Source of the DNA: Lutimaribacter saemankumensis
Lineage (GTDB): Bacteria > Pseudomonadota > Alphaproteobacteria > Rhodobacterales > Rhodobacteraceae
Reading direction: 5' to 3'
Length of the DNA stretch: 64,000 bases
NCBI RefSeq assembly: GCF_900100005.1
Contig: NZ_FNEB01000002.1
Coordinates: 1 to 64,000, forward strand
A program made the position numbers and the translations under genes. The notes beneath the pieces were generated by a model that was not told where the DNA came from, did no database searches, and worked only from the letters and a program-made list of their open reading frames with translations. The first letter of the stretch is position 1. Every line of letters begins with the position of its first letter. Positions 17,457-26,859 of the stretch are shown here, one piece after another.

Positions 17457-18203
17457 CTATTGCGCCTTTGCCTCGTCCTGCAGCTTGTCGAACCGGGCGG
17501 CAAGGGCCTTTTTGTGTCTGTCTTCCCGCTCTTGCAGGGAATTCAGATCCGGCAGGTAAAGCGCGTCGACCGTGCCTTCGGGAAACCGGTCCAGAACCGC
17601 ATCCCACCGCAGGGCAAACCCATCCGCCTTGCGGCGCAACCGTTCCGCGCGGTCCGGGTGCTTTGCGCGGTACCAGTTAAAGTACTTCAGGACACCCGCC
17701 CAGAACCGGTCATGCCCGAAAGACATGAACAGCCCTGCCACCACGATGACGGGAAAAAGCAGCAGCGCCACCAGCAACCAGGGCCGGAAAACGGCCAATA
17801 GCGCCAGAACCGCCAGCGCGATGTGCCGGCGGGTCGGCCTGTAACCGCGCACCCGCGCCACCAGCCGCGCAAGCGGCGCGGGCAAACGCCGTCGGCGCGG
17901 GGTGACCACCGCATCGGCAGCTTTTTCCGCTGCGCGGATCTGGTTCTTCAGTGAAGTGTCGTTATCCGTGGCGTCGACCATACCGCGAATGGCGGCATCC
18001 AATTCGTCGTTCGGCGCCTCTGCGGGCTCATCGCCCAGGGGCTTGGCTGGCGAAACTGCGGCTTCGGCCGCTTCTTTCTCGATTGGCTTCGTGTCGGGCC
18101 TTTCGTCGGGTGCCGATGCCGTCCCGTCCGCCTGATCCTTCAGCAACTCGCGGATCGCCAGGACATCCGCGTCCAGGTCTGCCTTTCCTTTTTGTTCGGT
18201 CAT
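17457..18203 (-). CDS. Hypothetical protein with two central transmembrane segments
   Basis: This protein of about 248 residues is not recognised. The first 105 residues are acidic, Ala/Pro-rich and probably disordered. A basic stretch (residues about 105-130) precedes two closely spaced hydrophobic segments (HIALAVLALLAVFRPWLLVA and LLLFPVIVVAGLFMSF). The C-terminus is charged and helical and contains HPDRAERLRRKADGFALRWD. Two ATGs compete (18209 and 18203); the second is 6 nt from a GAGGG site and is preferred. It ends 72 nt before secE on the same strand. The gene looks real from its composition and start site, but no function can be given. Confidence 0.7.
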   Translation of the reverse strand: MTEQKGKADLDADVLAIRELLKDQADGTASAPDERPDTKPIEKEAAEAAVSPAKPLGDEPAEAPNDELDAAIRGMVDATDNDTSLKNQIRAAEKAADAVVTPRRRRLPAPLARLVARVRGYRPTRRHIALAVLALLAVFRPWLLVALLLFPVIVVAGLFMSFGHDRFWAGVLKYFNWYRAKHPDRAERLRRKADGFALRWDAVLDRFPEGTVDALYLPDLNSLQEREDRHKKALAARFDKLQDEAKAQ

Positions 18204-18458
18204 GCCCATCCCTCAACGTCACACGGCCCGCTTGCTTGCGCAGACGAGTCCGGTGCGATCGTCCCCGAGAAATCCGGCATCCGCGCGTCAAAACCGTGCC
18301 CAGAATGCGGCGGCGGGCCCTCTGGCCGGGACGTGAGGTAAAATGCTTTCACCACAGTCACTTGGCGGTTTTGCCCCCGTCATGTCCCGTTTTGAAATTG
18401 AGTCAGCCCCAACCGCTTCGTAACGTCCCGTCGTGCCTGTCGCAAAAGGAGGAGTGCG

Positions 18459-20086
18459 ATGTGGAGCGGACCGCAGCTTGGCCCGGACACGCCCGGCTAT
18501 GACGAAAACCGCGCGGCCATGCTGCGCGCAATCGACGAACTTCGCGCGCTTGAATCGCGCGCCGCGCAGAAATCCGAACAGCGCCGCGCACGGTTTCACG
18601 AACGGGGACAAATCACCCCGCGGGAAAGGCTGGCGCGGCTGCTCGATCCCGGCATGCCCTTCCTTCGCCTGCACAGCCTTGCCGGCTATTTGGCCGATAC
18701 GGACAACCCCGAAACATCCATACCGGGAAGCACCTTTCTGGCCGGGATCGGCCATGTCGCGGGTGTGCGCGTCGCTATTGTAGTCGATGACAGCGGCATC
18801 AACGCAGGCGCGCTCAGCCCGATGGCGCTGCAGGCCATGCTGTCGGTCCAGGAAATCGCGCTCCGCCAGAAGCTGCCGTTCATCCATCTTGTCGAAAGCG
18901 CGGGCGCGAACCTGATGAACTATCGGGTCGAGGACTGGGCGCATGGCGGCGCGGTGTTTCGCAACCTCGCCCGCCTTTCGGCGGCGGGCCTGCCCACGAT
19001 CGCGGTCCTGCACGGGCCGTCTACGGCGGGCGGGGCGTAGGGGCGTATATGCCGGGATTGTCGGATTACGTGATCGCCGTCCGGTCGAACGGAATGGCCG
19101 CGCTGGCCGGGGCGGCGCTTGTCCACGCGGCCACCGGCGAAAAGACGACAGACAAGGATGTGGGCGGCGCCGAAATGCATGCGACGGTTTCCGGCCTGGT
19201 CGAGTATCTGGCCGAAGACGACGCCCATGCCATCGAAATGGCGCGCCGCGTGGTGGGCCGGCTCGACTGGAACCGCGACATCATGCCGGCGAAACCGCGC
19301 GGTTTCGCCCCGCCATCGCGCGGTATTGACGAGCTGGCAGGTATCGTGCCTGCCGACCCCAAGACACCCTATGACATGCGCGAGGTCGTCGCCCGTCTGG
19401 TCGACGGATCGGATTTCGACGAATTCAAACCGGATTTCGGCCCGGGCGCTCTATGCCTTCAGGCGCTGGTTCACGGCATCGCCGTCGGCATCCTTGCCAA
19501 CAACGCGCCGATCGACCCTGCGGGCGCGAACAAGGCCACGCATTTCATCCAGGCGTGCGACCAGGCGGGGACACCATTGATATTCCTCAACAACACGACC
19601 GGCTACATGGTCGGCACCGCATATGAACGCGCCGGCATGATCAAGCACGGCTCGAAGATGATCCAGGCGGTGTCCAACGCGCAGGTGCCCAAGATCACGA
19701 TGTATTGCGGGGCCAGTTTCGGCGCCGGCAACTACGGCATGTGCGGCGTCGCATACGAGCCGGATTTCCTGTTTGCGTGGCCCAATTCGCGATCGGGCGT
19801 GATGGGGGGCGAGCAGGCGGCCAGGACCATGAGCATGGTCGCCCGCGCCGGTGCCGCGCGCCGCGGAGAAGACGTGGACGAAGACAGGCTGGCCCGGCAG
19901 GAGGGCGCGATACAAGACCTGTTCGATCGCCAGTCCAGCCCGTTCTACACGTCGGGCCGCGTTCTCGATCACGGTGTGATCGACCCGCGGGACAGCAGGA
20001 AGGTGCTGGCCTTCTGCCTGATGACCTGCCTCGAGGCGCGCAAGCGTGAATTGCGGCCGAACTCCTTTGGCGTGGCGAGGATGTGA
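18459..20086 (+). pseudogene. Acyl-CoA carboxylase carboxyltransferase (beta) subunit, frameshifted
   Basis: Two fragments in different frames together make one carboxyltransferase of the methylcrotonyl/propionyl-CoA carboxylase beta family. Residues 1-193 end VLHGPSTAGGA-stop at 19040; the second part resumes in another frame at MPGLSDYVIAVRS (19049). Intact homologues read TAGGAYMPGLSDY here. The break is an 8-bp tandem duplication (19032-19047). Removing one copy leaves 1620 nt, that is 539 residues, and restores the tyrosine codon. Both oxyanion-hole regions survive. The start has an AAGGAGG site. The subunit would transfer carboxyl from biotin to an acyl-CoA, working with the downstream biotin carboxylase. 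As read, full-length protein cannot be made without frameshifting. A sequencing error or strain-level mutation are the alternatives. Confidence 0.88.
19032..19047 (+). repeat. 8-bp tandem duplication that breaks the carboxyltransferase
   Basis: GGGGCGTA occurs twice in direct contact (19032-19039 and 19040-19047). The second copy creates an in-frame TAG (19038-19040) and shifts the reading frame. Deleting one copy restores an unbroken, family-consistent reading frame. This is a classic slipped-strand duplication and could be reversible. Confidence 0.95.
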
Positions 20087-20088
20087 CG

Positions 20089-22071
20089 ATGGCATTCGAT
20101 ACTATCCTTGTCGCCAACCGCGGCGAAATCGCCTGCCGCATCCTGAAAACGGCACGCGCCATGGGCTTGCGCAGCGTCGCCGTCTATTCCGACGCCGATG
20201 CAGGAGCGCCGCATGTGGCGCTGGCGGACGACGCCGTTCGGATCGGGCCCGCAACCGCGGCCCAAAGCTACCTGAACACGGACGCGATCCTTGATGCGGC
20301 CCGCCGCAGCGGCGCGCAGGCGATCCATCCGGGCTATGGCTTTCTGTCTGAAAACGCGGATTTCGCGCGCGCGGTCGTGGCTGCGGGGCTGACTTTCATC
20401 GGCCCGGACGCGCATGCGGTCGAGGTCATGGGCGACAAGGCCGCCGCCAAGCGCGCGATGATCGCGGCCGGGGTGCCCTGCGTTCCGGGCTATCAGGGCA
20501 CGGATCAATCAGACCCGACGCTGCTGGCCGAAGCCGACAGGATCGGCTTTCCCCTCATGGTAAAGGCGGCGGCTGGCGGCGGTGGGCGCGGCATGCGTCT
20601 TGTCGCCGATCCTGCGGATCTGCCCGATGCAATCACCCGCGCCCGCAACGAGGCGCAAGCCGCGTTCGGATCGGACGCTCTGATCCTGGAGCGCGCGGTC
20701 CAGCGCCCACGTCACGTCGAAATCCAGGTCTTTGCCGATGCCCATGGCAACGTGATCCATCTGGGTGAACGGGATTGCTCGGTCCAGCGCCGGCACCAGA
20801 AAGTCGTCGAAGAGGCGCCCTGCCCCGTCATGACAAGTGAACTGCGCGCCGCGATGGGCCGCGCGGCGACCGATGCAGCCCGTGCCGTCGATTACCGCGG
20901 GGCGGGAACGGTCGAATTCCTGCTGGATGCATCGGGTGCGTTCTATTTCCTGGAAATGAACACGCGCCTGCAGGTCGAACACCCGGTGACAGAGATGGTG
21001 ACCGGGCTCGACCTCGTGGCGTGGCAGATCGCCGTGGCGCAAGGCGCCCCCCTGCCCCTGTCGCAAGATCAGGTGGACCTGCGCGGTCATGCGATCGAAG
21101 TGCGCCTTTACGCCGAGAACCCGGCGCAGGATTTCCTGCCTGCCACTGGACGGATTGCACAATTCTGCCCGGCGGATGGGGAAGGTATCCGCGTCGATGC
21201 CGGCATCGCCACCGGCCAGACGGTCAGCCCGCATTACGACCCGATGCTGGCCAAGGTGATCGCCCATGGCCCGACCCGCGAAATCGCCCGCCAGCGCCTG
21301 CTGGCCGCGCTGGACCAGACGGTCCTTTTGGGGGTGACGACCAATGCCGGGCATCTTGCGGATATCCTGCGCCAGCCGGCCTTTGTCGCGGGCGAGGCCA
21401 CGACCGCATTCATCGCGGAGACCTATGACGCAATCGCAACGCCCTGCCCGGACACCCGGCACCTTGCCTGTGCCGCGGCCTTGCTGCTGCAGAACGAGAC
21501 CGCAGCCGCGCTTGCGGCGTCGACCCTGCCGGATGACAGCCTTTCGGGGTTCGCGTCGGATGGCGGATTGCCTGTCCCTGTCGACCTGTCTCAGGGCGAC
21601 AGCGTTTCCACCTTGTCGGCCCGGGCCGAGGGGGCGGCCGGATGGATGATCCGTGGCGCCGACTGGGAACATCGCGTCGAAATCCGCGAAGTGACGCCAC
21701 CCCGCGCTCGGCTGGTGGTGGACGGTCGGGGCCTTTCGGTCGGGTTTGCCATGGATGAGGCGGACGGGCTCTATCTTCAATCCGAGGCGCAATCGTTCCA
21801 CTTCGCCCGTCACCGTCCCTGGGCGGATGCAGCCGCAATGGACGGCAACGGAACGCATGCAGCCCCGATGCCGGGTTTGGTCGTTTCGGTCGACGTGGCG
21901 CCGGGCGACCAAGTCGAGAAAGGGCAGGTTCTGGCCGTTCTTGAGGCCATGAAGATGCAGCATTTGCTCCGCGCGGCGGTGGATGGTTCGATCGCCGAAG
22001 TGTTCGTCGCCACCGGGCAGCAGATCGACAGCGGCACCGTGATACTGACAATCGAGGAGGTCGAGGAATGA
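20089..22071 (+). CDS. Acyl-CoA carboxylase alpha subunit (biotin carboxylase-BCCP)
   Basis: This protein of about 660 residues has the biotin carboxylase N-domain (ILVANRGEIACRILKTARAM), an ATP-grasp domain with a glycine-rich loop (KAAAGGGGRGM), the EMNTRLQVEHPVTEM catalytic segment near residue 288, and a C-terminal biotinyl domain with the EAMKMQH biotinylation motif. It carboxylates its own biotin with bicarbonate and ATP for the partner carboxyltransferase. A GTG at 20083 overlaps the upstream stop, but the ATG at 20089 has a GAGG site at good spacing. Its partner gene is frameshifted, so the complex may be inactive. The substrate could be methylcrotonyl-, geranyl- or another acyl-CoA; no leucine-degradation partner genes are adjacent. 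Confidence 0.93.
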   Translation: MAFDTILVANRGEIACRILKTARAMGLRSVAVYSDADAGAPHVALADDAVRIGPATAAQSYLNTDAILDAARRSGAQAIHPGYGFLSENADFARAVVAAGLTFIGPDAHAVEVMGDKAAAKRAMIAAGVPCVPGYQGTDQSDPTLLAEADRIGFPLMVKAAAGGGGRGMRLVADPADLPDAITRARNEAQAAFGSDALILERAVQRPRHVEIQVFADAHGNVIHLGERDCSVQRRHQKVVEEAPCPVMTSELRAAMGRAATDAARAVDYRGAGTVEFLLDASGAFYFLEMNTRLQVEHPVTEMVTGLDLVAWQIAVAQGAPLPLSQDQVDLRGHAIEVRLYAENPAQDFLPATGRIAQFCPADGEGIRVDAGIATGQTVSPHYDPMLAKVIAHGPTREIARQRLLAALDQTVLLGVTTNAGHLADILRQPAFVAGEATTAFIAETYDAIATPCPDTRHLACAAALLLQNETAAALAASTLPDDSLSGFASDGGLPVPVDLSQGDSVSTLSARAEGAAGWMIRGADWEHRVEIREVTPPRARLVVDGRGLSVGFAMDEADGLYLQSEAQSFHFARHRPWADAAAMDGNGTHAAPMPGLVVSVDVAPGDQVEKGQVLAVLEAMKMQHLLRAAVDGSIAEVFVATGQQIDSGTVILTIEEVEE

Positions 22072-22868
22072 GCCTGAGCGAAGCGAATGACTTTCTTGCC
22101 GAGTCCGAAGTGCTGCACGATGCGATTGCGGACTTGCCGGCATCTGCATTCGATACACCCACGCAGTTCAAGGGTTGGACGATCAACGACGTGCTTGTCC
22201 ATCTCCATTTCTGGAACCGCGCGGCCGATATCTCGGCCAGTGACGAGGCCGCGTTTCACGACATGGTCGCCCCGGTCTTTGCGTCATTCCAGAAGGGCGA
22301 CGGCATGCGCGGGCCGGAAAACGCGGCGATTGCCGAACGCGGCCCCGACCTGCGCGCGGCGTGGATCGCACAGGCCCGCGACATGGCCGGGCGCTGGCAG
22401 CACATGGACCCGAAGGCGCGGCTGCCATGGGCCGGGCCGTCGATGTCGGCGCGGTCATCCATCACCGCACGGCAGATGGAAACCTGGGCGCATGGCTTCG
22501 AAGTGTTCGATACGCTTGGGCTGACCCGCGAAGAAGGCGACAGGCTGCGCAACATCGTGGTGCTTGGGGTGAACACCTTTGGCTGGTCGCACAAAGTGCA
22601 TGGGTTGGACGTGCCGGACACGATGCCGAAATTACGGCTTACGGCACCCTCGGGCGAGATCTGGGAATTCGGCGACGACACCGCGGGCCTGATCACCGGA
22701 ATGGCCGTCGATTTCGCGGCCGTCGTCACCCAGACGCGCGCGCTGGCCGATACCGCGCTGCGCATCGACGGGCCGGTGGCGCAAACCTGGATGGCCCATG
22801 CGCAATGCTTTGCCGGCCCGCCCGAAACGCCCCCCGCCCCCGGCACCCGCCACATAAGGACCGACTGA
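22068..22868 (+). CDS. TIGR03084-type DinB/maleylpyruvate isomerase-fold metal-binding protein
   Basis: This 266-residue protein has the four-helix DinB-like fold of the maleylpyruvate isomerase N-terminal superfamily. Probable metal ligands are the histidines of VLVHLHFWN (His45, His47) and the later QMETWAHG motif (Glu138, His142). The family assignment is by recall of the TIGR03084 pattern. Members often sit next to acyl-CoA carboxylase genes, as here; the biochemical role is not established. It overlaps the biotin carboxylase stop by 4 nt and lies 1 nt before the BKACE gene, so it belongs to this operon. Confidence 0.75.
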   Translation: MSLSEANDFLAESEVLHDAIADLPASAFDTPTQFKGWTINDVLVHLHFWNRAADISASDEAAFHDMVAPVFASFQKGDGMRGPENAAIAERGPDLRAAWIAQARDMAGRWQHMDPKARLPWAGPSMSARSSITARQMETWAHGFEVFDTLGLTREEGDRLRNIVVLGVNTFGWSHKVHGLDVPDTMPKLRLTAPSGEIWEFGDDTAGLITGMAVDFAAVVTQTRALADTALRIDGPVAQTWMAHAQCFAGPPETPPAPGTRHIRTD

Positions 22869-22869
22869 T

Positions 22870-23730
22870 ATGGACAAGGCGATCCTGACATGCGCGCTGA
22901 ACGGCGTTCTGACCGACCCGACCCAGCATCCGGTGCCGGTCACACCGGCGGAATGCGCCGCCTCGGCCCGCGAGGCGATGGATGCCGGCGCATCCGTGAT
23001 CCATATCCATTATCGCCAGCAGGCTCCGGGCAAGGGCCATCTGCCCAGCTGGGATCCGGCCGTGGCCAAGGAAATCGTGGATGCCATCCGCGATGCCTGC
23101 CCGGGCATCATCATCAACTCGACCACAGGGGTCGTCGGGCCCGACTACCAGGGTCCGCTGGACGTGCTGCGCGCGCTGCGGCCCGAAATCGGCGCCTGCA
23201 ACGCAGGTTCGCTCAACTACCTGAAACTCAGGGCCAATGGCGATTGGGCCTGGCCGCCGATGCTGTTCGACAACACGCCGCAGAAGGTGGGCGATTTCCT
23301 CGATGTCATGCGGGAAACCGGCACGCGGCCGGAATTCGAATGTTTCGACACGGGCATCGTCCGGTCCGTCGCGATGTATGTGAAAAACGGGATGACCGAC
23401 AGCGCGCAGTATAACCTCGTGATGGGCGTGGCATCCGGGATGCCGGTCGATGCCGCTCTGCTGGAGTGGCTCATGGGGTATATCCTCGATGGTGCACCGT
23501 GGCAGGCGACCCTTATCGGACGCGATGAAATCTGGCCGGTGCACCAGAAAGCCGCGGAACTGGGCGGCATGTTGCGCACGGGCGTCGAGGACACGTTCTA
23601 TCTGCCGGACGGGTCCAAGACGCGCTCGAACGGTCAACTGATCGAAGCTCTGGCGCATTGCGCCGGGAATGCGGGCCGCGCCGTGGCCAGCCCGCAAGAG
23701 GCGCGGCAGATACTGGGTCTGCCCGCCTAG
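22870..23730 (+). CDS. BKACE family beta-keto acid cleavage enzyme (DUF849), long form
   Basis: This 286-residue TIM-barrel enzyme belongs to the family of 3-keto-5-aminohexanoate cleavage enzyme. Members condense a beta-keto acid with acetyl-CoA to give acetoacetate and a new acyl-CoA. The zinc-binding HIH motif (His45, His47) and the late Glu-Asp pair (GVEDTFYL, Glu240-Asp241) are intact. It is the last gene of the carboxylase operon and converges on the stress-protein gene, with which it overlaps by 4 nt (CTAG shared by both stops). A second, shorter BKACE occurs 6.5 kb away. The beta-keto acid cannot be deduced from sequence. Confidence 0.88.
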   Translation: MDKAILTCALNGVLTDPTQHPVPVTPAECAASAREAMDAGASVIHIHYRQQAPGKGHLPSWDPAVAKEIVDAIRDACPGIIINSTTGVVGPDYQGPLDVLRALRPEIGACNAGSLNYLKLRANGDWAWPPMLFDNTPQKVGDFLDVMRETGTRPEFECFDTGIVRSVAMYVKNGMTDSAQYNLVMGVASGMPVDAALLEWLMGYILDGAPWQATLIGRDEIWPVHQKAAELGGMLRTGVEDTFYLPDGSKTRSNGQLIEALAHCAGNAGRAVASPQEARQILGLPA

Positions 23731-24158
23731 CGCACCACGTAGACCGAGCAGGTCGAATGGCGCACGACGCGCGCGGCGTTAGGGCCCAGCAGGTAGTCGC
23801 GCAGATCGGGGCGGTGCGCGCCCAGAACGATCAGGTCGGCGCCGTCCTTTTCCGCGGTTTCGATGATCTCGTGATAGGCGGTCCCGACCCCCACCACATG
23901 GCGCACCTTGGCGTTGGCATCGTCGCCAATGGCGCCTGACACCAGGTCGTTGAGGATTTCCTTTGCGTGCTCCACGGCCTTTTGCGTGTGGTCGTCACTG
24001 AAGAAGCCCCCGACGACGCTCATGCCGTAATCGGGGATCACGGTTATGACGTCGAGTTGCGCCCCCTCCAGCTCGGCCAGACGGTGCGCGGTCTGCACGA
24101 CCTTCACCTCGGCGTCGGGGCGGTTGACGTCAACGGCACACAGAACGGTCTTGATCAT
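23727..24158 (-). CDS. Universal stress protein associated with a TRAP transporter
   Basis: This 143-residue UspA-fold protein begins MIKTVLCAVDVNRPDAEVKV and ends with the nucleotide-binding region LGAHRPDLRDYLLGPNAARV. The usual GxxG half of the ATP loop is GAHR, with the LGPNA half kept. Its start codon overlaps the TRAP permease stop by 4 nt, so they are cotranslated. A precedent is TeaD of Halomonas elongata, an ATP-binding Usp encoded with the TeaABC TRAP transporter that modulates uptake; I infer a similar role. Confidence 0.88.
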   Translation of the reverse strand: MIKTVLCAVDVNRPDAEVKVVQTAHRLAELEGAQLDVITVIPDYGMSVVGGFFSDDHTQKAVEHAKEILNDLVSGAIGDDANAKVRHVVGVGTAYHEIIETAEKDGADLIVLGAHRPDLRDYLLGPNAARVVRHSTCSVYVVR

Positions 24159-26761
24159 GCCGGTACTCCCTCGATTGATCTGGCGCGGCGGGATTGCATC
24201 AGGGCGATCAGGCCCAGCAGAAGCAGCGCGGGGATGAATATCAGTTCCTTGGGCAACTGGTCGTTGGGCGCACGCACGGCAGTGATCTGCACGGGATCGT
24301 CGCCGTAGAAATCAAAGCTAGACAACGTGTCGGCCAAGGGTGTGCCGAACATCGGCTCTTCCAGGATCATCTGGTCGCCTTCGGGCGCAAGCAGCAAACC
24401 AAGGGAATCCAGCCGCGCGGCGGCATCGGCACCTTCGGGCACGTCCAGAACCAGCGTCAGGTCCTTCATTTCGAGCGTATCGAAATCCGGCCCCGACACG
24501 ACCGTTCGCAGGCTCGAGCCAACGGGCGCATTTGCCAGAACCTCTTCGAACTGCGCGGGTTCAACGTCTTCATAGGGCGGCTGGATCATGTCCATGAAGA
24601 ACCCCGGACGGAACAGCGCAAAGGCGATCACCAGCATCGCCACGGTTTCCCAGATCCGGTTGCGGGTCAGGAACCAGCCCATCGTCGCCGCAGTGAAGAT
24701 CAGGATACCGATCGTGGCCACGACAAAGACGATCACCCCCTGCACCCAGGTCACGTCGATCAGCAACAGGTCGGTGTTGAAGATGAAGACAAAAGGCAGC
24801 GCGACGGTGCGCAGGCTGTAGAAGAACGCGGTAAAGCCGGTGCGGATCGCATCCCCGCCCGACACGGCGGCGGCCGCGAAACTGGCCAGCCCAACCGGCG
24901 GCGTCACATCCGCCATGATCCCGAAATAGAACACGAACAGATGCACGGCGATCAACGGCACCACGAGGCCCGATTGCGCGCCCAGTTCCACCACGACCGC
25001 CACCATGAGCGAGCTGACGACAATGTAATTCGCCGTGGTCGGCAACCCCATGCCAAGGATCAGCGACAGGATCGCCACGAAGATCAGCATCAGGATCAGG
25101 TTGCCGCCGGAAAGGAACTCGACGAAATCGGCCATCACCTGCCCGATCCCGGTCAGCGACACGGTGCCGACGATGATGCCGGCGGTCGCCGTGGCAAGGC
25201 CGATGCCGATCATGTTGCGCGCACCGTCGATCATGCCCGCGATCAGGTCGATCAGACCCTCGCGCAAGCGGCCCATCGCGTTCGCTTCGCCGCGGAACAT
25301 GGCCTTGAGCGTCTTCTGCGTCAGCAGGATGAAGAACAGTAGGAACGTCGCCCAGAACGCCGACAGGCCCGGCGACTTGCGCTCGATCATCAGGAAATAG
25401 ACCAGCACGATGATCGGCAGCAGGTAATAGAGACCCGTCTTGTAGATCTGCGTGATGTCGGGCAGCTCGACGACCTCGGCATTGGGATCGTCGGGTTCAA
25501 GGTCGGGCGCTTGCGCGGCCAGCCAGACCAGCGCGACATAAACCAGCCCCAGCGCCGCCGACAGAACCCAGCCCGAGCCTTCGGGCACCAGCGCCACGAT
25601 CCAGCCCACCGGGTATTGCGTGGCATAGCAAAGCCCCGCGAACCCGGCAAAGAACAGGATCATCCCGCCGATGGTGCGGCCCATCGACACCACCTTGTTG
25701 CCAAGGGTCGGCATGTTGTTCTTCACCGCCTCGAGATGGACGATATAGACCAGCGCGATGTAGGAAATGATCGCGGGCAGGAAGGCGTGGGTGATCACCT
25801 CGAAATAGGAAATGCCCACATATTCGACCATCAGAAAGGCCGCGGCGCCCATGACGGGCGGCATGATCTGCCCGTTGACCGAGCTTGCGACCTCGACCGA
25901 CCCGGCCTTTTCGGCGGAAAAACCGACGCGCTTCATCAGCGGAATGGTGAACGTGCCGGTGGTGACCACGTTTGCGATGGAAGAACCAGAAATAAGCCCC
26001 GTGGCGGCCGAGCCGACAACGGCGGCCTTGGCCGGACCACCGCGCAGATGACCCAGCGCGCCGAATGCCATCTTGATGAAGTAATTCCCCGCACCGGCCT
26101 TATCCAGCAGCGCACCGAACAGCACGAACAGGAAGACGAACTTGGTCGATACGCCCAGCGCGATGCCGAACACCCCTTCGGACGTGATCCACATGTGGCT
26201 CATGGCCTTGCGCAGCGACGCACCGGCCCAGCGGATCTGGTCGGGCACGGCCTCGGACGCGCCGAAGAACACATAGGCAAGAAAGATCAGCGCCAGCACC
26301 ACCATGACCGGGCCCAGCGTGCGGTAGGCGGCGATGAACAGAAAGGTCAGACCGGCCAGCGCGAACATCGCGTCGCTGTCGTCGGCAAGCCCGCCATTCT
26401 GGACGATCTTGTCGTAAAAGAAATATCCGTAAAGCGCGAGGTAGGCCCCGCCGATCGCCAGCAGCCAGTCATACCATGGCACCGAGGTTTTCGACGCGGA
26501 GCGGAACAATGGATAGGCCATCGCAGACAAAAAGATCGCAAAGGCCAGATGGATCTGGCGCGAGTTGTTGATCAGGTCGCCGGGCAGCACATATGGCGCG
26601 ACCGGCGAGGCCAGAAGCACTTGGAACACCGACCAGATCAGCGCGACCGCCGCGATGAAGAGACCAAGATTGCCGGGAACCTTGCGCGCGCCGCTGTCGC
26701 TGGCGGCGACGAGTTCCTGCAGCTCGTCTTCGTTCAGTGCAGATTTTTCTCTGTCGGACAT
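24155..26761 (-). CDS. TAXI-type TRAP transporter fused permease (4TM+12TM)
   Basis: This protein of about 868 residues fuses the small and large TRAP membrane subunits, as is typical with TAXI-type binding proteins. After an acidic cytoplasmic N-terminus it has more than 15 hydrophobic segments. DctM-like signature regions include GSAATGLISGSSIANVVTTG near residue 265 and LGMGLPTTANYIVVSSLM near residue 575. A periplasmic insert of about 100 residues lies near the C-terminus. I placed the start at the ATG 26761, which has a GGAGGGG site; the frame is open 12 codons further. It follows the binding-protein gene after a strong hairpin. The substrate is probably an organic acid or amino acid, which is an inference. 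Confidence 0.92.
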   Translation of the reverse strand: MSDREKSALNEDELQELVAASDSGARKVPGNLGLFIAAVALIWSVFQVLLASPVAPYVLPGDLINNSRQIHLAFAIFLSAMAYPLFRSASKTSVPWYDWLLAIGGAYLALYGYFFYDKIVQNGGLADDSDAMFALAGLTFLFIAAYRTLGPVMVVLALIFLAYVFFGASEAVPDQIRWAGASLRKAMSHMWITSEGVFGIALGVSTKFVFLFVLFGALLDKAGAGNYFIKMAFGALGHLRGGPAKAAVVGSAATGLISGSSIANVVTTGTFTIPLMKRVGFSAEKAGSVEVASSVNGQIMPPVMGAAAFLMVEYVGISYFEVITHAFLPAIISYIALVYIVHLEAVKNNMPTLGNKVVSMGRTIGGMILFFAGFAGLCYATQYPVGWIVALVPEGSGWVLSAALGLVYVALVWLAAQAPDLEPDDPNAEVVELPDITQIYKTGLYYLLPIIVLVYFLMIERKSPGLSAFWATFLLFFILLTQKTLKAMFRGEANAMGRLREGLIDLIAGMIDGARNMIGIGLATATAGIIVGTVSLTGIGQVMADFVEFLSGGNLILMLIFVAILSLILGMGLPTTANYIVVSSLMVAVVVELGAQSGLVVPLIAVHLFVFYFGIMADVTPPVGLASFAAAAVSGGDAIRTGFTAFFYSLRTVALPFVFIFNTDLLLIDVTWVQGVIVFVVATIGILIFTAATMGWFLTRNRIWETVAMLVIAFALFRPGFFMDMIQPPYEDVEPAQFEEVLANAPVGSSLRTVVSGPDFDTLEMKDLTLVLDVPEGADAAARLDSLGLLLAPEGDQMILEEPMFGTPLADTLSSFDFYGDDPVQITAVRAPNDQLPKELIFIPALLLLGLIALMQSRRARSIEGVPA

Positions 26762-26818
26762 GGGCCCCTCCGTCCCGGCGCGCTGGCCGAAAAACACTTG
26801 TTATTATGACGAAAGTCT

Positions 26819-26843
26819 CCGGGGGGCGTGGGCCGCCCCCCGG
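26819..26843 (-). other. Strong hairpin after the TAXI binding-protein gene
   Basis: A perfect 10-bp stem CCGGGGGGCG/CGCCCCCCGG with a TGGGC loop lies between the TAXI binding-protein stop and the permease start. There is no U-tract. Such hairpins after binding-protein genes usually protect the upstream mRNA or reduce permease expression. The same arrangement recurs in the other two TRAP operons of this window. Confidence 0.6.
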
Positions 26844-26859
26844 TATGGTCTGGGACAGA

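Noticed and set aside
18459-22071. Methylcrotonyl-CoA carboxylase (leucine degradation) as a firm assignment
   Set aside because: The subunit lengths fit, but isovaleryl-CoA dehydrogenase, methylglutaconyl hydratase and HMG-CoA lyase genes are absent, so the acyl-CoA substrate was left open.
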